From NCBI GenBank assembly GCA_963699525.1, contig CAVOUI010000005.1, positions 62,001 to 126,000 of the forward strand: DNA of 64,000 bases, in the 5' to 3' direction. Both the position numbers and the translations under genes were made by a program. Origin of the DNA: SG8-41 sp963699525. GTDB taxonomy: Bacteria > Pseudomonadota > Gammaproteobacteria > Burkholderiales > SG8-41. The notes below the pieces were generated by a model that was not told the origin of the DNA, made no database searches, and worked only from the letters and a program-made list of their open reading frames with translations. Numbering within the stretch: position 1 is the first letter of the stretch; the number at the start of each line of letters is the position of its first letter. Positions 25,037 through 34,871 of this stretch are shown here, in pieces.

Positions 25037-25489
25037 ATGAACAGGCATCAAAGGGGATTTACGCTGATCGAGCTGATCGTGGTGATCGTCATTCTCGGCA
25101 TCCTCGCCGCGACGGCGCTGCCGCGGTTCATCAACATCCAATCGGACGCGCGCATAGCCGCGGTACAGGGCATCGCGGGCGGTCTGCGCGGCGCGGTCGC
25201 CCTTGTGCAGGCCAAATGGCAGGTGCAGGGGGGTAGCGGCGTGGCCCTGGTCAATATGGCCGATGGCACGACGGTCGCGGTGAACAGCGCCAACGGGTTC
25301 CCGACCGCCGCTCAGGCCGGGATCGGCAACGCAATGAGTGACTGCGTGGCCGGCGCTGGGGCATGTCAGGGAAACACGGCAGTGTTTGCCGCAACCTCGA
25401 CCTTCACACCACCCGGCGGCAGCGCTACCTGCCAGGCAACTTACACTGCTGCGACTGCCGCGGTAACCGCTGTTACGGGCGGGTGCTAA
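25037..25489 (+). CDS. mshA: MSHA pilin paralogue 2, probable major pilin
   Basis: The protein is a short-leader type IV prepilin: MNRHQRG then FTLIELIVVIVILGILAAT. It has 150 residues, with a cysteine pair near DCVAGAGAC and a second formed by CQATYT and the terminal GGC. A very strong Shine-Dalgarno (GGAAGGAGG, 25019-25027) precedes the ATG, and a rho-independent terminator follows at 25536-25575. Strong initiation plus a terminator before the minor pilins is what one expects of the major subunit. That assignment is an inference. Confidence 0.9.
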   Translation: MNRHQRGFTLIELIVVIVILGILAATALPRFINIQSDARIAAVQGIAGGLRGAVALVQAKWQVQGGSGVALVNMADGTTVAVNSANGFPTAAQAGIGNAMSDCVAGAGACQGNTAVFAATSTFTPPGGSATCQATYTAATAAVTAVTGGC

Positions 25490-25535
25490 CGAATTGATCG
25501 CGCAGCCGGGCGCCGCTCGGCACGTCTCCTCCGCC

Positions 25536-25575
25536 AAGGGGGTGAAGGGAATGAAACCCTTTCACCCCCTTTTTT
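25536..25575 (+). terminator. Terminator between the pilins and the minor pilins
   Basis: AAGGGGGTGAAGGG (25536-25549) pairs with CCCTTTCACCCCCTT (25557-25571) around a 7-base loop with one bulge, and six T follow at 25570-25575. It should reduce transcription of mshC and later genes relative to the pilin genes. Confidence 0.88.
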
Positions 25576-25598
25576 CCGCCAGCCGAACGGCGCAATCG

Positions 25599-26075
25599 AT
25601 GTGCTCGAAGTTCACTCTTTCCGTCCGGCGCGCCGCTCGCGGCTTCACCATCATCGAGCTGGTCGTCACGATCGGAATCGTTGCGTTGCTCGCGGCAATC
25701 GTGGTGCCGCGTTTCGTCGCGTCCGACAGCTTCAGGTCGCGCGGGTTCTACGACAGCGCGAAATCGGTGGTGCGATTCGCGCAGAAGACCGCGATCGCGT
25801 GGCGCAGGGACGTTTTCGTGTGCGTGACCGCGGCGAGCGTCAGCGCCGGCACGGCGGCGGGGTGCGCGACGCCGATCGTGAATCCCGTGACCGGCGGCGT
25901 TTTGAGTGTCAGCGCGCCCGCCGGCGTTAGCCTGACGCCCGCCGCATTCAGCTTCGACAGCGCCGGGCGCCCCAATCCCAACGCGGCGGTCACGATCACG
26001 CTCACCAGCACCATTCCGAACGACCCGGCGCGGCAGATCGTCGTGGAGCGCGAGACCGGTTATGTCCATCCCTAG
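25599..26075 (+). CDS. mshC: MSHA minor prepilin MshC (GspH-like)
   Basis: The processing site is RG-FTIIELVVTIGIVALL with E+5. From ATG 25599 the protein has 158 residues. The globular part resembles GspH/FimT minor pilins, with a DSAKSVVRFAQKTAIAWRRDV helix and a cysteine pair (VCVTAA, GCATP). Longer starts at 25494 and 25551 lie in or before the terminator hairpin and are unlikely. The end overlaps mshD by 14 bases. Confidence 0.87.
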   Translation: MCSKFTLSVRRAARGFTIIELVVTIGIVALLAAIVVPRFVASDSFRSRGFYDSAKSVVRFAQKTAIAWRRDVFVCVTAASVSAGTAAGCATPIVNPVTGGVLSVSAPAGVSLTPAAFSFDSAGRPNPNAAVTITLTSTIPNDPARQIVVERETGYVHP

Positions 26076-26670
26076 CGATCGCCATTCGTCACGGCGAAGG
26101 GCCGCGGGGCTTTCGCTCGTAGAGCTGATCGTCTTCATCGTCGTCGTCGGCGTCGCCGTCGCGGGCGTGCTGGCCGCGCTCAATTTGTCGACGCGCGCGA
26201 GCGCCGATCCGATGATCCAGAAGCAGGCACTGGCGATCGCGGAGGCGGTGCTGGAGGAAGCGCAGCTGATGCCATTCACCTACTGTGATCCCGACGACCC
26301 CCAGGCCGCGACCGCACTGAACGCGGGAGTGGGCGCAACCGGTTGCACCGCGGCCGCGTCCGTCGAGAACCCCGGCGCGGAAGCGACTCCGCCCTACGGG
26401 CCGGAAACGCGCCTGAGCGTGACGACCCCTTTCGACAACGTGAACGACTACAACGGCTTCAGCATGGGTCCCGGGATCATCGACATGACGGGCGCCGCCA
26501 TCACCGGGCTCGATGGGTACACCGCAACGGTCAGCGTGGCGAACCAGGCCCTGGGAGGGATCCCGGCGAGCGATGCGCTTCTCATCACGGTGACGGTCAC
26601 CGGACCGGGCAACACCACCGCCGTGCTGCACGGCTACCGCGTGCGCTATGCGCCCAATGCGCTTCCGTGA
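26062..26670 (+). CDS. mshD: MSHA minor prepilin MshD
   Basis: This prepilin of 202 residues has site AG-LSLVELIVFIVVVG, with leucine at +1 and glutamate at +5. The C-terminal part contains TPFDNVNDYNGFSMGPGI, a stretch typical of MshD, and a cysteine pair (YCDPDD, GCTAA). Start ATG 26062 lies inside the mshC end. It is one of the tip or priming pilins. Confidence 0.88.
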   Translation: MSIPSDRHSSRRRAAGLSLVELIVFIVVVGVAVAGVLAALNLSTRASADPMIQKQALAIAEAVLEEAQLMPFTYCDPDDPQAATALNAGVGATGCTAAASVENPGAEATPPYGPETRLSVTTPFDNVNDYNGFSMGPGIIDMTGAAITGLDGYTATVSVANQALGGIPASDALLITVTVTGPGNTTAVLHGYRVRYAPNALP

Positions 26671-26680
26671 CGGGGTCCGA

Positions 26681-27509
26681 ATGATGCGCGCGCGCGGCGT
26701 GACGTTGATCGAGATGATCGTGGTGATCGCGATCACCGGCATCCTCGCGGCCGCCGTCGCCGTTTTCATCCGGCGTCCAGTGGAGGGCTACATCGACGCC
26801 GCGCGACGGGCGGAGTTGAGCGACATCGCCGACACCGCGCTGCGCCGCATCACGCGCGACCTGCGCAACGCGCTGCCCAACAGCATCCGCGTCACCGCGG
26901 CCGGCGGGCGTCAACTATCTCGAGTACCTGCAGGTGAGCGGCGGCGGGCGCTACCGCTCCGAGGTGGATTCCGGCGGCGCGGGCGATCCGCTCAATTTCA
27001 ACGCCGCGGATACCACGTTCAACGTCATCGGGCCGATGCCGGCAATGGTGGCCGGCGATTCCATCGTCATCTACAACCTGAACTGGGACCCCGCCATCGT
27101 CACCGCCAACGCCTATGTCGGGGACAACCGCGCGGCTTACGCGAGCAATACCGCGACGACGGTGACGCTCTCCGCGGCGAAGCTCTTTCCCTACGCCTCG
27201 CCGGGCAAGCGCTTCCAGGTCGTGCAGTTTCCGGTGACCTACGCCTGCGACCCGGTCGGCGGTACCGTGCGCCGCATCGCGGGCTACACGATCCAGGCCG
27301 CCCAGCCGAATAACGTTGCAGCCCCGCCGCTGTCCACGGCGCCGAGCAACACGCTGCTTGCGACCAGCATCACGAGTTGCAGCTTTACCTACGTCGCTGG
27401 CAGTGGCTCCACCCAGCGCACGGGAGTCGTGTCGCTGACCCTGCAGGTGGAGCAGGCGGGCGAGAAGGTAAAGCTGTTTCAACAGGCGCATGTCAACAAT
27501 GTTCCCTAG
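26681..27509 (+). CDS. mshO: MSHA minor prepilin MshO, frameshifted
   Basis: The prepilin has a six-residue leader (MMRARG) and site VTLIEMIVVIAITGILAAA with E+5. After SIRVTAAGG the frame changes at the run GGG 26906-26908; removing one base continues with VNYLEYLQVSGGGRYRSEVDSG to the stop at 27507-27509, giving 275 residues. The C-terminal part has the MshO cysteine pair (YACDPVGG, SCSFTY). ATG 26648 is a possible earlier start inside mshD. The total span leaves exactly one surplus base, which supports an insertion. Confidence 0.88.
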
Positions 27510-28017
27510 GGCCGCCCGCGGCTTTACCATCGTCACGGCAGTTTTCCTGGTCGTGGTGCTGTCGCTGCTCGGCGCGTTTATCGTCTCGGTGACCGGACTG
27601 CAGCAATCGAGCCAGCAGCTCGACGTGCAGGGCGTGCGCGCCTATCAGGCGGCGCGCGCCGGTATCGAGTGGGGCGCATGGCAGGTGCTGGATCCGAACA
27701 ATAACCAGCCCGGGGTGGGCGGCACGCCCAACCTTCCGACCTGTCCGGCGGCTTCGACCAACCTCTCCGGCCTGGGAGGGTCGCTGTCACCGTTCACTGT
27801 AACGGTGACCTGCAGCGCGACGATCAACGCGCCGACGACCGAAGGCAATCGCAACGTGGGCGCCTACCAGATCATCGCCACCGCGTGCAACCAGCCCGCC
27901 GCCGGCGCCTGCCCGAATCCGTCGCCGACAAGCGGCTACGTCGAGCGCCAGCTGCAGGCGACGCTCTCCAAGTGCAAGGACCCGAGCGCGGCGGGACCGC
28001 GCTTTGAATGCAGTTAG
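27490..28017 (+). CDS. mshP: MSHA prepilin-like protein MshP
   Basis: MshP has 175 residues, with the site RG-FTIVTAVFLVVVLSLLGAF. Position +5 is threonine, not glutamate, as in GspK-like tip pseudopilins. Several cysteines (TCPAAS, VTCSAT, TACNQ, GACPNP, SKCKDP, FECS) suggest a disulphide-rich head. The ATG is inside the end of mshO. About 145 bases with no gene follow before mshQ. Confidence 0.86.
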   Translation: MSTMFPRAARGFTIVTAVFLVVVLSLLGAFIVSVTGLQQSSQQLDVQGVRAYQAARAGIEWGAWQVLDPNNNQPGVGGTPNLPTCPAASTNLSGLGGSLSPFTVTVTCSATINAPTTEGNRNVGAYQIIATACNQPAAGACPNPSPTSGYVERQLQATLSKCKDPSAAGPRFECS

Positions 28018-28161
28018 TTCAGCGCCGCCCGTGGCCTGCCGCCGTTGTGCAATCCGTCACGGCTTCGTGCGCACACGGTTGCGCCGTGCGCGCCGCTGGT
28101 CAGCCGGCCGCAGCCGCTCGCGCAACGTTGAGGATTTGTTACGCGTCTTCAAAGAGATAGC

Positions 28162-31100
28162 GTGGAATCATTGTGCCCAGTGATGAACGCGCGAGCCATC
28201 AATAGCGGTAGCACCCTGGCGCGCTGGGAGCGCCGGTTCGCGCGCGCCCTGCTCGTTGCAGTCGCACTCGCCGGCGCAGTGCTCGGCGGCATCGCCCACG
28301 CCCAAATCACGTTCCGGTCCGCCAATTCGGCCGGTCATTCCGCGGCGCCGGTGCCAACCTTTGTCAATGCCGGTGCCGTCGCGGCCGGCACGGGCGCGAT
28401 CACTCCCGCGCTTCCCGCGAACATCGCGGTGGACGACATCCTGCTGCTCTTCCTGGAGACGTCGAACCAGGCCATTTCGATCGCCAACCAGAGCGGCGGC
28501 ACGTGGACGGCGGTTTTGAACTCTCCGCAGAGTACCGGCACGGCGGCTGGCGCCGACGGCGCGCGACTCACGGTCTTCTGGTCACGCTACAACGGGACGC
28601 AGACCGCTCCGGTTACGAACGACTCCGGCGATCACCAGCTCGGGCGCATCATCGCCGTGCGCGGTGTCATGGCGTCAGGCAACCCATGGGATGTCACCGC
28701 GGGTGGCGTGGAAGCGGGCAACACGGATACCAGCGGTTCCATCCCGGGCACGAACACAACGGTCGCCAATACTCTTGTTGTGGCGGCCATAGCGACCGCC
28801 TTGCCCGATTCGACGACGACGACCGTCTTTTCGGGTTGGACCAACGCGGGCCTCGCAGGCGTCACGGAGCGGACCGATAACTCCACGACCTCGGGTAATG
28901 GTGGCGGGCTCGGAATAGCCACGGGCACGAGGGCCGCGACGGGCGCGTACGGCGCGACGACGGTAACGACTTCGGCAAGCACGGCGAAGGCCATGATGAG
29001 CATCGCGCTGCGCCCGGCGACCGCGGCGCTCACCATCAACACGCCGGCCGGCACGGCCGCGAACGACGTGATGATCGCCAGCGTCGGATTCCGCGTGGAG
29101 TCGCCCGGCCAGTATTCCACCGACATCGACGTGACGGCCCCGCCCGGCTGGACGCTGGTGCGCCGGCTCGACAACCTGAACTCGACCGGGAGCGGGCTCG
29201 CGATCTATCAAAGGGTGGCAGTGGCCGGCGAGCCCGCCAGCCACACGTGGTTCTTTCTCGTGCCAGAACGTATCCGGCGGCAACACCTGCGTCACATTGG
29301 GCTTCAACGGGGCCGCAGGCGGGATCGCGAGCTTCATCGGCGTGGACAACGGGACCCCCATCGACGTGGAGAACGGCGTGTCGACCGCCGTCGCGTCGAC
29401 CAATCTCGACACGCCGAGCGTCACCACCACGGTGGGAAACACGATGCTCGTCACCTCGCACGCCATCCCCAACGCGAACACGTGGCAGAACCCCCCGCCG
29501 TCCGGCATGACGCAGGCTTATCAGCGGACGAGCGCCATCATCATGCTTCAAGCGAGCTACGCTCTTCAGGCGGCCGCGGGGGCGACGGGCACGAAGCGGG
29601 CGACCGACGCGGGCCCTGACGCCCCCGACCTGGGCAACGCGCACATTCTGGCGCTGCGGCCCGCGCGGGTTCTCAACCAATCCGCATACCGTATCTTCGA
29701 CAACGCGGATTCCACCAATGTCGGGAGCGCCCTCGCCGCCCAGAACACCGCCGCCGCCTTGGCCTCCACCGGCGCCGCCTTCCGGCTGCGCGTCCTGCTC
29801 CACGTCGGCAACTCCAATCTCGGGATCAAGCGGCCAGGCCTTCAAGCTGCAGTTCGCCGCGCGTTCCGGCACCTGCGATACCGCGTTCTCCGGCGAGACC
29901 TATGCCGATGTGACTGCGGGGACCCTCATCGCCTACAACAACAATGCCACCCCCGCCGACGGCGCGGCGCTGACGGCCAATGCCGGCGACCCCACCCATG
30001 GCGCCGATACGGTGGTCAATCAGACCTACGAGGAGCTGAATAACTTCATCAATTCGGTCGCGGCCATCAACGCCGGGCAGGACGGCAAGTGGGATTTTGC
30101 ATTGAGGGATAACGGCGCGGCGGCCGGCACCAGCTATTGCTTCCGCGTGGTCAGGGATACCGGAACGGTGCTCGAAACCTATACCGTCATCCCGGAAATC
30201 ACTACGGCCGCGGGCGCTCCCACGCCGGGCAGCTTCAACGCGTTCGAGACCAGCACGGCGGGGGGCGCCATCACAGGCGTGATCCGCACCAAGGTCGCGG
30301 GCAGCGCGTTCAGCCTCGATGTGGTCTCGATCTCGGGCGGAGTGCAGCAAGCGGGCTTCACCGACGCGGTGATCGTGGAGCTGCTCGGGAACAATACCCT
30401 CGGCGTATCACTCGATGCGCAGAACTGCCCGACCTCGTTCACGCTGGTGCAGACGGTCTCGCCCAACCCCACCATCACGGCCGGGCGCTCGACGGTGAAC
30501 TTCGCGGCGGTCGCCAACTCCTGGCGCGATGTGCGGGTGCGCGTGAGATGGCCGACCGCGTCGCCCACGGTGACCTGGTGCTCGACCGACAACTTCGCGA
30601 TACGCCCCAACTCACTCGCGAGCTTCGCGGTCAGCGACACCGACTGGCAGACGGCGGGAACCGGGCGCGCGCTGACGGATGTGGTCTTCGGCGCGGTGAC
30701 CCACAAGGCCGGCCGGCCGTTGAGCGTGCGCGCAACCGCGGTCAATGCCTCCGCGGCGGCGACGACCAACTACACTGGCGCGCCGACGGCGACGCTCACC
30801 ACGTGCGCCGGCGCGTCGTGCACCGCGACCTTCGGCGCGCTGACGCTCACCACGACATTCGCGGCGGGTCAACTCACCTCCGATGTGGCGACCTACGACA
30901 ACGTGGGCTCGTTTGCGCTGCAGCTCGTGGATTCGAACTTCGCGAGCGTGGACGCGGCAGACACCACCGGCGATTGCACCGCGTCCGGTCGCTACGTGTG
31001 CAGCGCGACCATCAACGTCGGCCGCTTCGTGCCCGATCACTTCGCGGTCGCGCTCAATACGCCGGTATTCGGCCCCGCCTGCGGCTCCTTCAGCTACATC

Positions 31101-32033
31101 GGGCAGGCGTTCAACTACTCGACCGCGCCGGTAATCACGGTGACGGCGCAGGATTTCGCCAACAACACGACCACTCTTTACAACACGGCCGGCAGCTGGT
31201 GGCGCATCACCAATGCAAGTCTCACCGGCAAGGCCTACACCGCGGCGGTCGGCACGCCCGATGTCAGCGGCTTGCCGGGCACCGATCCGGTGATCGCCTC
31301 AGCGGGCGGGGGCACGGGCACACTCACGTTTGGCTCCGGCACCGGTATCTTCTTCACGCGCACCACGCCCACGGCACCCGCCTCGCCGTACGACGCGGAC
31401 ATCAGTCTCGCGATCAACGTGATCGACGCGGACGGGGTCACCCTCGCGAGCAACCCGGCGCGGTTCGGGACCGCGACCGCCGGCAACGGCATCGCGTTCA
31501 GTGACGGCAACGCGTTGACGACCAACGACAAGCAGATGCGCTTCGGCCGGCTCGCGATGCGCAATGCGAACGGCTCGCAGCTCGTTCCGCTGCGGGTCCA
31601 GGTGGAAGCGCAGTACTGGAGCGGGGCGCCCATGAACGCCTTCATTACCAATACGCAGGACAACTGTACGACGATCGCGGCTGCCAACGAGGCCATGGCG
31701 AACTACACCGCCAACCTGAGCGGCTCCCCGACCTGCGAAACGGCCGTCGGGGGCGGCGGGACGCTCAGCTCAGGGCGCAGGACGCTGCAAATGGCGGCGC
31801 CGGGCAGCGGCAACAACGGCAGCGTGGATCTCACGGTCAACCTCGGTGCCGCCGCGAGCGGCAGCACCTGCACGGCGCAAGGCGGGGCGCCGGGCGTCGC
31901 GACGACCGCCAACCTCCCGCACCTCCAGGGCAACTGGACCGGCGGGGCCTACAACGTCAATCCCTCCGCCCGGGCCAGCTTCGGGGTCTTCAGAGGCGCC
32001 GAAGAGGTCGTCTTCGTCCGCGAGAACTTCTAG
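28162..32033 (+). CDS. mshQ: MshQ-like surface protein with DUF6701 C terminus, two frameshifts
   Basis: The protein has about 1,289 residues. A signal peptide ends near GGIAHA-Q. Residues about 50-290 and 295-530 look like two related β-rich domains: both have an NDxxxAxV/DDILLLF start, a GWT or GTWTAV turn, a run of Thr/Ser and an ending IALRPA or ILALRPA. The remaining part, about 690-1285, matches the DUF6701 domain of MshQ. Two frame changes are needed, at TTT 29254-29256 (before SCQNVSGGNTCVTL) and at AA 29828-29829 (before SGQAFKLQFAA). The span is two bases more than a multiple of three, so both are single inserted bases. GTG 28162 follows AAAGAGAT; ATG 28183 is an alternative. It is likely a secreted adhesin or pilus-tip factor. 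Confidence 0.85.
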
Positions 32034-32551
32034 GTCATCCCCTCGATCGGTCGCGGAAATACGGGTCCCGTACGGGGCCCGCCAATCCTCTTGAACCAGC
32101 GCCGGTCGGAGGCGGTTTTCGCCCTGATTATCTTGTATTTTCGGGTGAATTCGACTATCGTTACCCTCGGGCGCGACTACCAGGTATAGTGTCGACCTAG
32201 GGGGAGGCCACAATCGGCTGGGGTTCCGAGGGCTGATTGATCGCCAACCGGCCAGGCGGAGCAGAGGCTCGAACAGGCAGCTTGCCCGAATGCGACAAAT
32301 TCATGACGGAGTGGTGCGCCACAAGGAATGTCAGCCTGCGCGAACCGCTCGATGCAGACTGGAAAGCCGGACTCGGGTGACCGGGGGATGACGGTGCCGG
32401 GCGCCCATCGCACTTCCGCACCGCTCAGCTCGACTGCAAGCAAGGCCCGCTTCACTCCACCACAAACGCCGCGACGTGGCGTTGCGCCGACGGCGGCCCG
32501 CGCGACGCTCGCGAGCGCCTGTCGCGACCGGCGGACGGCGGGCTGCGGACG
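32034..32551. other. Non-coding gap between mshQ and mshI
   Basis: This 518-base stretch contains no convincing gene. Short open frames on both strands have no ribosome binding site, no domain and no skewed composition. It contains a near-palindrome (32062-32081, CGGGTCCC and its imperfect complement) and a weak promoter-like pair TTGTAT (32133-32138) and TATCGT (about 32156), both better read with caution. The gap splits the MSHA locus into its pilin half and its assembly half, so a promoter for mshI to mshN should lie here. Confidence 0.5.
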
Positions 32552-33517
32552 ATGAAGCTGCCGTCTCTCGGAATCCTGAAGAACCTGAAGCTGCCGGGGA
32601 CGGCGCGGCGCAAGCCCGGGTTTCTCTGCGTCAATCTGTGGCCCGACCGGGTGGACGTGTCTCGCGTCGTGACCTCCGGCCAGGCCCGCCCGGAAATTTC
32701 GCTGTGCCACTCCTATCCCAAGGAGGGCGACGATGACGCCGCGGCTCTCGGTCGGCTGCGCAAAGAGCTGCAGCTCGACCGCTACCACTGCACGACTCTC
32801 CTAAGAAGCGGCGACTACCAGGTGGTGCAAGTGGATGCTCCCAACGTGCCGGAGCAGGAAGCGCGGAGCGCGGTACGCTGGCGCATCAAGGACATGATCG
32901 ACTACCCGGTGGAGGCGGCGGCGGTCGACGCCTGGTTCGTTCCGCAGCCGGCAAAAGCCACGGGCCGACCGCCGCAGATGCTCGCTGTGGCGGCGCGCAA
33001 CGAAGTGATTGCTGCCAGGGTCAAGCCGTTCCATGAAGCGGACATTCCGCTGGAGGTGATCGACATACCGGAGCTCGCGCAGCGTAACCTTGCGCGCTGC
33101 CTGGAGACGGAAGGCCGGGGGCTCGCCCTGCTCGCGATCGACGATCAGTCGGCCATGCTCACATTCACCTGCGGCGGCGAGCTCTACCAGCTTCGCCGCA
33201 TCGACGTGTCCATACCGAGTCTCGCGGACGCGTTTCCCGACCAGCGGGCGGGCCTCTATGACCGTCTGGTGCTGGAGCTGCAGCGCTCGCTCGATCATTT
33301 CGACCGCCAGTTCCACCACGTGGCGGTGGCAAAGCTCGTCGTAACCCCGGTGCCTGGCGCCGACGACCTCGGCGAGCACCTCGCCGCCAATCTCGACGTG
33401 CCGGTCGAGGTGCTGTACCTCTCCGAGATCATGGATTTTCCCGCCGTTCCCGATCTGCACGAGCCGCTGCGGCAGGCCCAGTGCCTGCCGCTGATCGGCG
33501 CAGCCATGAGGCAATAG
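32552..33517 (+). CDS. mshI: MSHA biogenesis protein MshI (PilM-like)
   Basis: MshI has 321 residues from ATG 32552. It matches an actin-like PilM/GspL cytoplasmic fold with motifs VNLWPDRVDVSRV at the start, YQVVQVDAPNVPEQEARSAV and a LLAIDDQSAML phosphate-like loop. It lacks an obvious membrane helix. MshI connects MshE and the platform to the periplasmic parts in the pilus assembly complex. It opens the second half of the locus and is 8 bases ahead of the next gene. Confidence 0.88.
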   Translation: MKLPSLGILKNLKLPGTARRKPGFLCVNLWPDRVDVSRVVTSGQARPEISLCHSYPKEGDDDAAALGRLRKELQLDRYHCTTLLRSGDYQVVQVDAPNVPEQEARSAVRWRIKDMIDYPVEAAAVDAWFVPQPAKATGRPPQMLAVAARNEVIAARVKPFHEADIPLEVIDIPELAQRNLARCLETEGRGLALLAIDDQSAMLTFTCGGELYQLRRIDVSIPSLADAFPDQRAGLYDRLVLELQRSLDHFDRQFHHVAVAKLVVTPVPGADDLGEHLAANLDVPVEVLYLSEIMDFPAVPDLHEPLRQAQCLPLIGAAMRQ

Positions 33518-33525
33518 GCAGCGGC

Positions 33526-34185
33526 ATGAGCCAGAACATCAACCTCCTCGGCCCCGCCTTCCGCAAGCAGCGGCGTCTGGTCACGCTCGCCACAGTGGCC
33601 CAGTGCCTTGGGGTGGTGGCATTCGCCCTGCTGGGCTACTTTGTCTACCTCGAGCAGCAGGTGGGCGGCCTCACCGCCGAACTGCGCAATGCGGAAGGCC
33701 TGCTTCGCTCTCAGCAGGGTTACGTGGAGAAATTGAAGGGCGGGACATCCGTGGCCAAGCCCGACGCCCAGCTGGACGCCGAAATCGCGCAATTGGAAGC
33801 CGAGTTGAAGATCGCGCGCGAAGCGATGGCCGCGCTGAAGGGAGGCGCGTTCGGCAATCAGCAGGGCTTCGCGGAGTATCTGCGCGCTTTCTCGCGGCAG
33901 TCCCTGGGGGGATTGTGGCTCACCGGATTCAACATCGGCGGCAGCGGCGAACTGGAGATCCGCGGGCGCGTATTGAGCCCCGACCTGGTGCCGAGCTATC
34001 TCCAGCGATTGAACCGTGAGCACGTGCTGGAGGGGCGAAGCTTTGCGCGTCTCGAAATGAGCCGGCCCAAGCCCGAGCCGGTGTCGGACCGGGACCGGGC
34101 TGCGGGCAAGGCCGCCCTCACTCCGCGCTACCTCGAATTCAGCCTGGTTGCGCTCGACGCACCCGGCGCGGAGAAGACGCCATGA
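33526..34185 (+). CDS. MSHA PilN-like assembly protein
   Basis: The protein begins MSQNINLLGPAF, the short cytoplasmic peptide PilN uses to bind PilM, followed by one membrane helix (about 25-45), a coiled coil (about 50-110) and a β-rich periplasmic domain. It has 219 residues from ATG 33526. In several genomes this gene is called a second mshI. Its last base overlaps the ATG of mshJ as ATGA. Confidence 0.84.
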   Translation: MSQNINLLGPAFRKQRRLVTLATVAQCLGVVAFALLGYFVYLEQQVGGLTAELRNAEGLLRSQQGYVEKLKGGTSVAKPDAQLDAEIAQLEAELKIAREAMAALKGGAFGNQQGFAEYLRAFSRQSLGGLWLTGFNIGGSGELEIRGRVLSPDLVPSYLQRLNREHVLEGRSFARLEMSRPKPEPVSDRDRAAGKAALTPRYLEFSLVALDAPGAEKTP

Positions 34186-34871
34186 AGGAGCAATGGCGCA
34201 AGCTCGCGGCCCGATTCGACGCGCTTACGCTGCGCGAGCGCGTCCTCGTGCTGGCCGGGGTGGTGGTGGGGACAGCGCTCCTATTGGATATGCTGGCGCT
34301 GCAACCGCTCGAGGCGCGCAAGAAGCAGCTGGAGCGACAGATTGCCGAAGCGCGCAACGATATCAAGGTCGCGGAAGCCGTGCTCACCGCGCGCGGCCCG
34401 GTGACCGACCCCGACAGCGTCCGGCGCACGTACCGCAACGCGCTGCGGCAGCAGCTCACCGAGATCGACCAGAACATGCAGGGATTGCAGCGCGGGCTGG
34501 TGCCGCCCGAGCGCATGGCGAAGCTCCTCGAGGAGATGCTCTCGCGCAGCCGCGGATTGCGGCTCGTCTCGCTGCGCACCCTGCCGGTGCAGCGCTACGA
34601 GACCCCGGACCCCGCGTCCGCTGGCAAGGCCGGCAACAGGAATGGAAGAGCGGCGGGGAAGGATCCGGAGCGCACCGTGTATCAACACAGCTTCGAGATT
34701 ACGTTGCAGGGCTCCTATTTGGAGCTCTACGACTACCTCTCGCAGCTGGAGAAGCTCCCGTGGCAGATGTTCTGGGGCCGCATTAGCGTGAGCACCGAGC
34801 AATACCCGAGGCTGCGCGCCACCCTGACGGTGCAGACCCTGAGCCTGAACAAGGCGTGGCTGGTTGTTTGA
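34182..34871 (+). CDS. mshJ: MSHA biogenesis protein MshJ (PilO-like)
   Basis: MshJ has 229 residues. A cytoplasmic N terminus is followed by a single membrane helix at about 25-45 and a coiled coil (ARKKQLERQIAEARNDIKVAEA). The periplasmic part ends in a ferredoxin-like domain with the MshJ signature GSYLELYDYLSQLEKLPWQMFW (given here in part). It pairs with the PilN-like protein. The TGA at 34869-34871 lies at the start of the heptamer repeats. Confidence 0.88.
   Translation: MKEQWRKLAARFDALTLRERVLVLAGVVVGTALLLDMLALQPLEARKKQLERQIAEARNDIKVAEAVLTARGPVTDPDSVRRTYRNALRQQLTEIDQNMQGLQRGLVPPERMAKLLEEMLSRSRGLRLVSLRTLPVQRYETPDPASAGKAGNRNGRAAGKDPERTVYQHSFEITLQGSYLELYDYLSQLEKLPWQMFWGRISVSTEQYPRLRATLTVQTLSLNKAWLVV

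Noticed and set aside
32197..32421. 74-codon minus-strand frame in the mshQ-mshI gap
   Set aside because: No ribosome binding site, no similarity to a known family by eye, and no compositional support.
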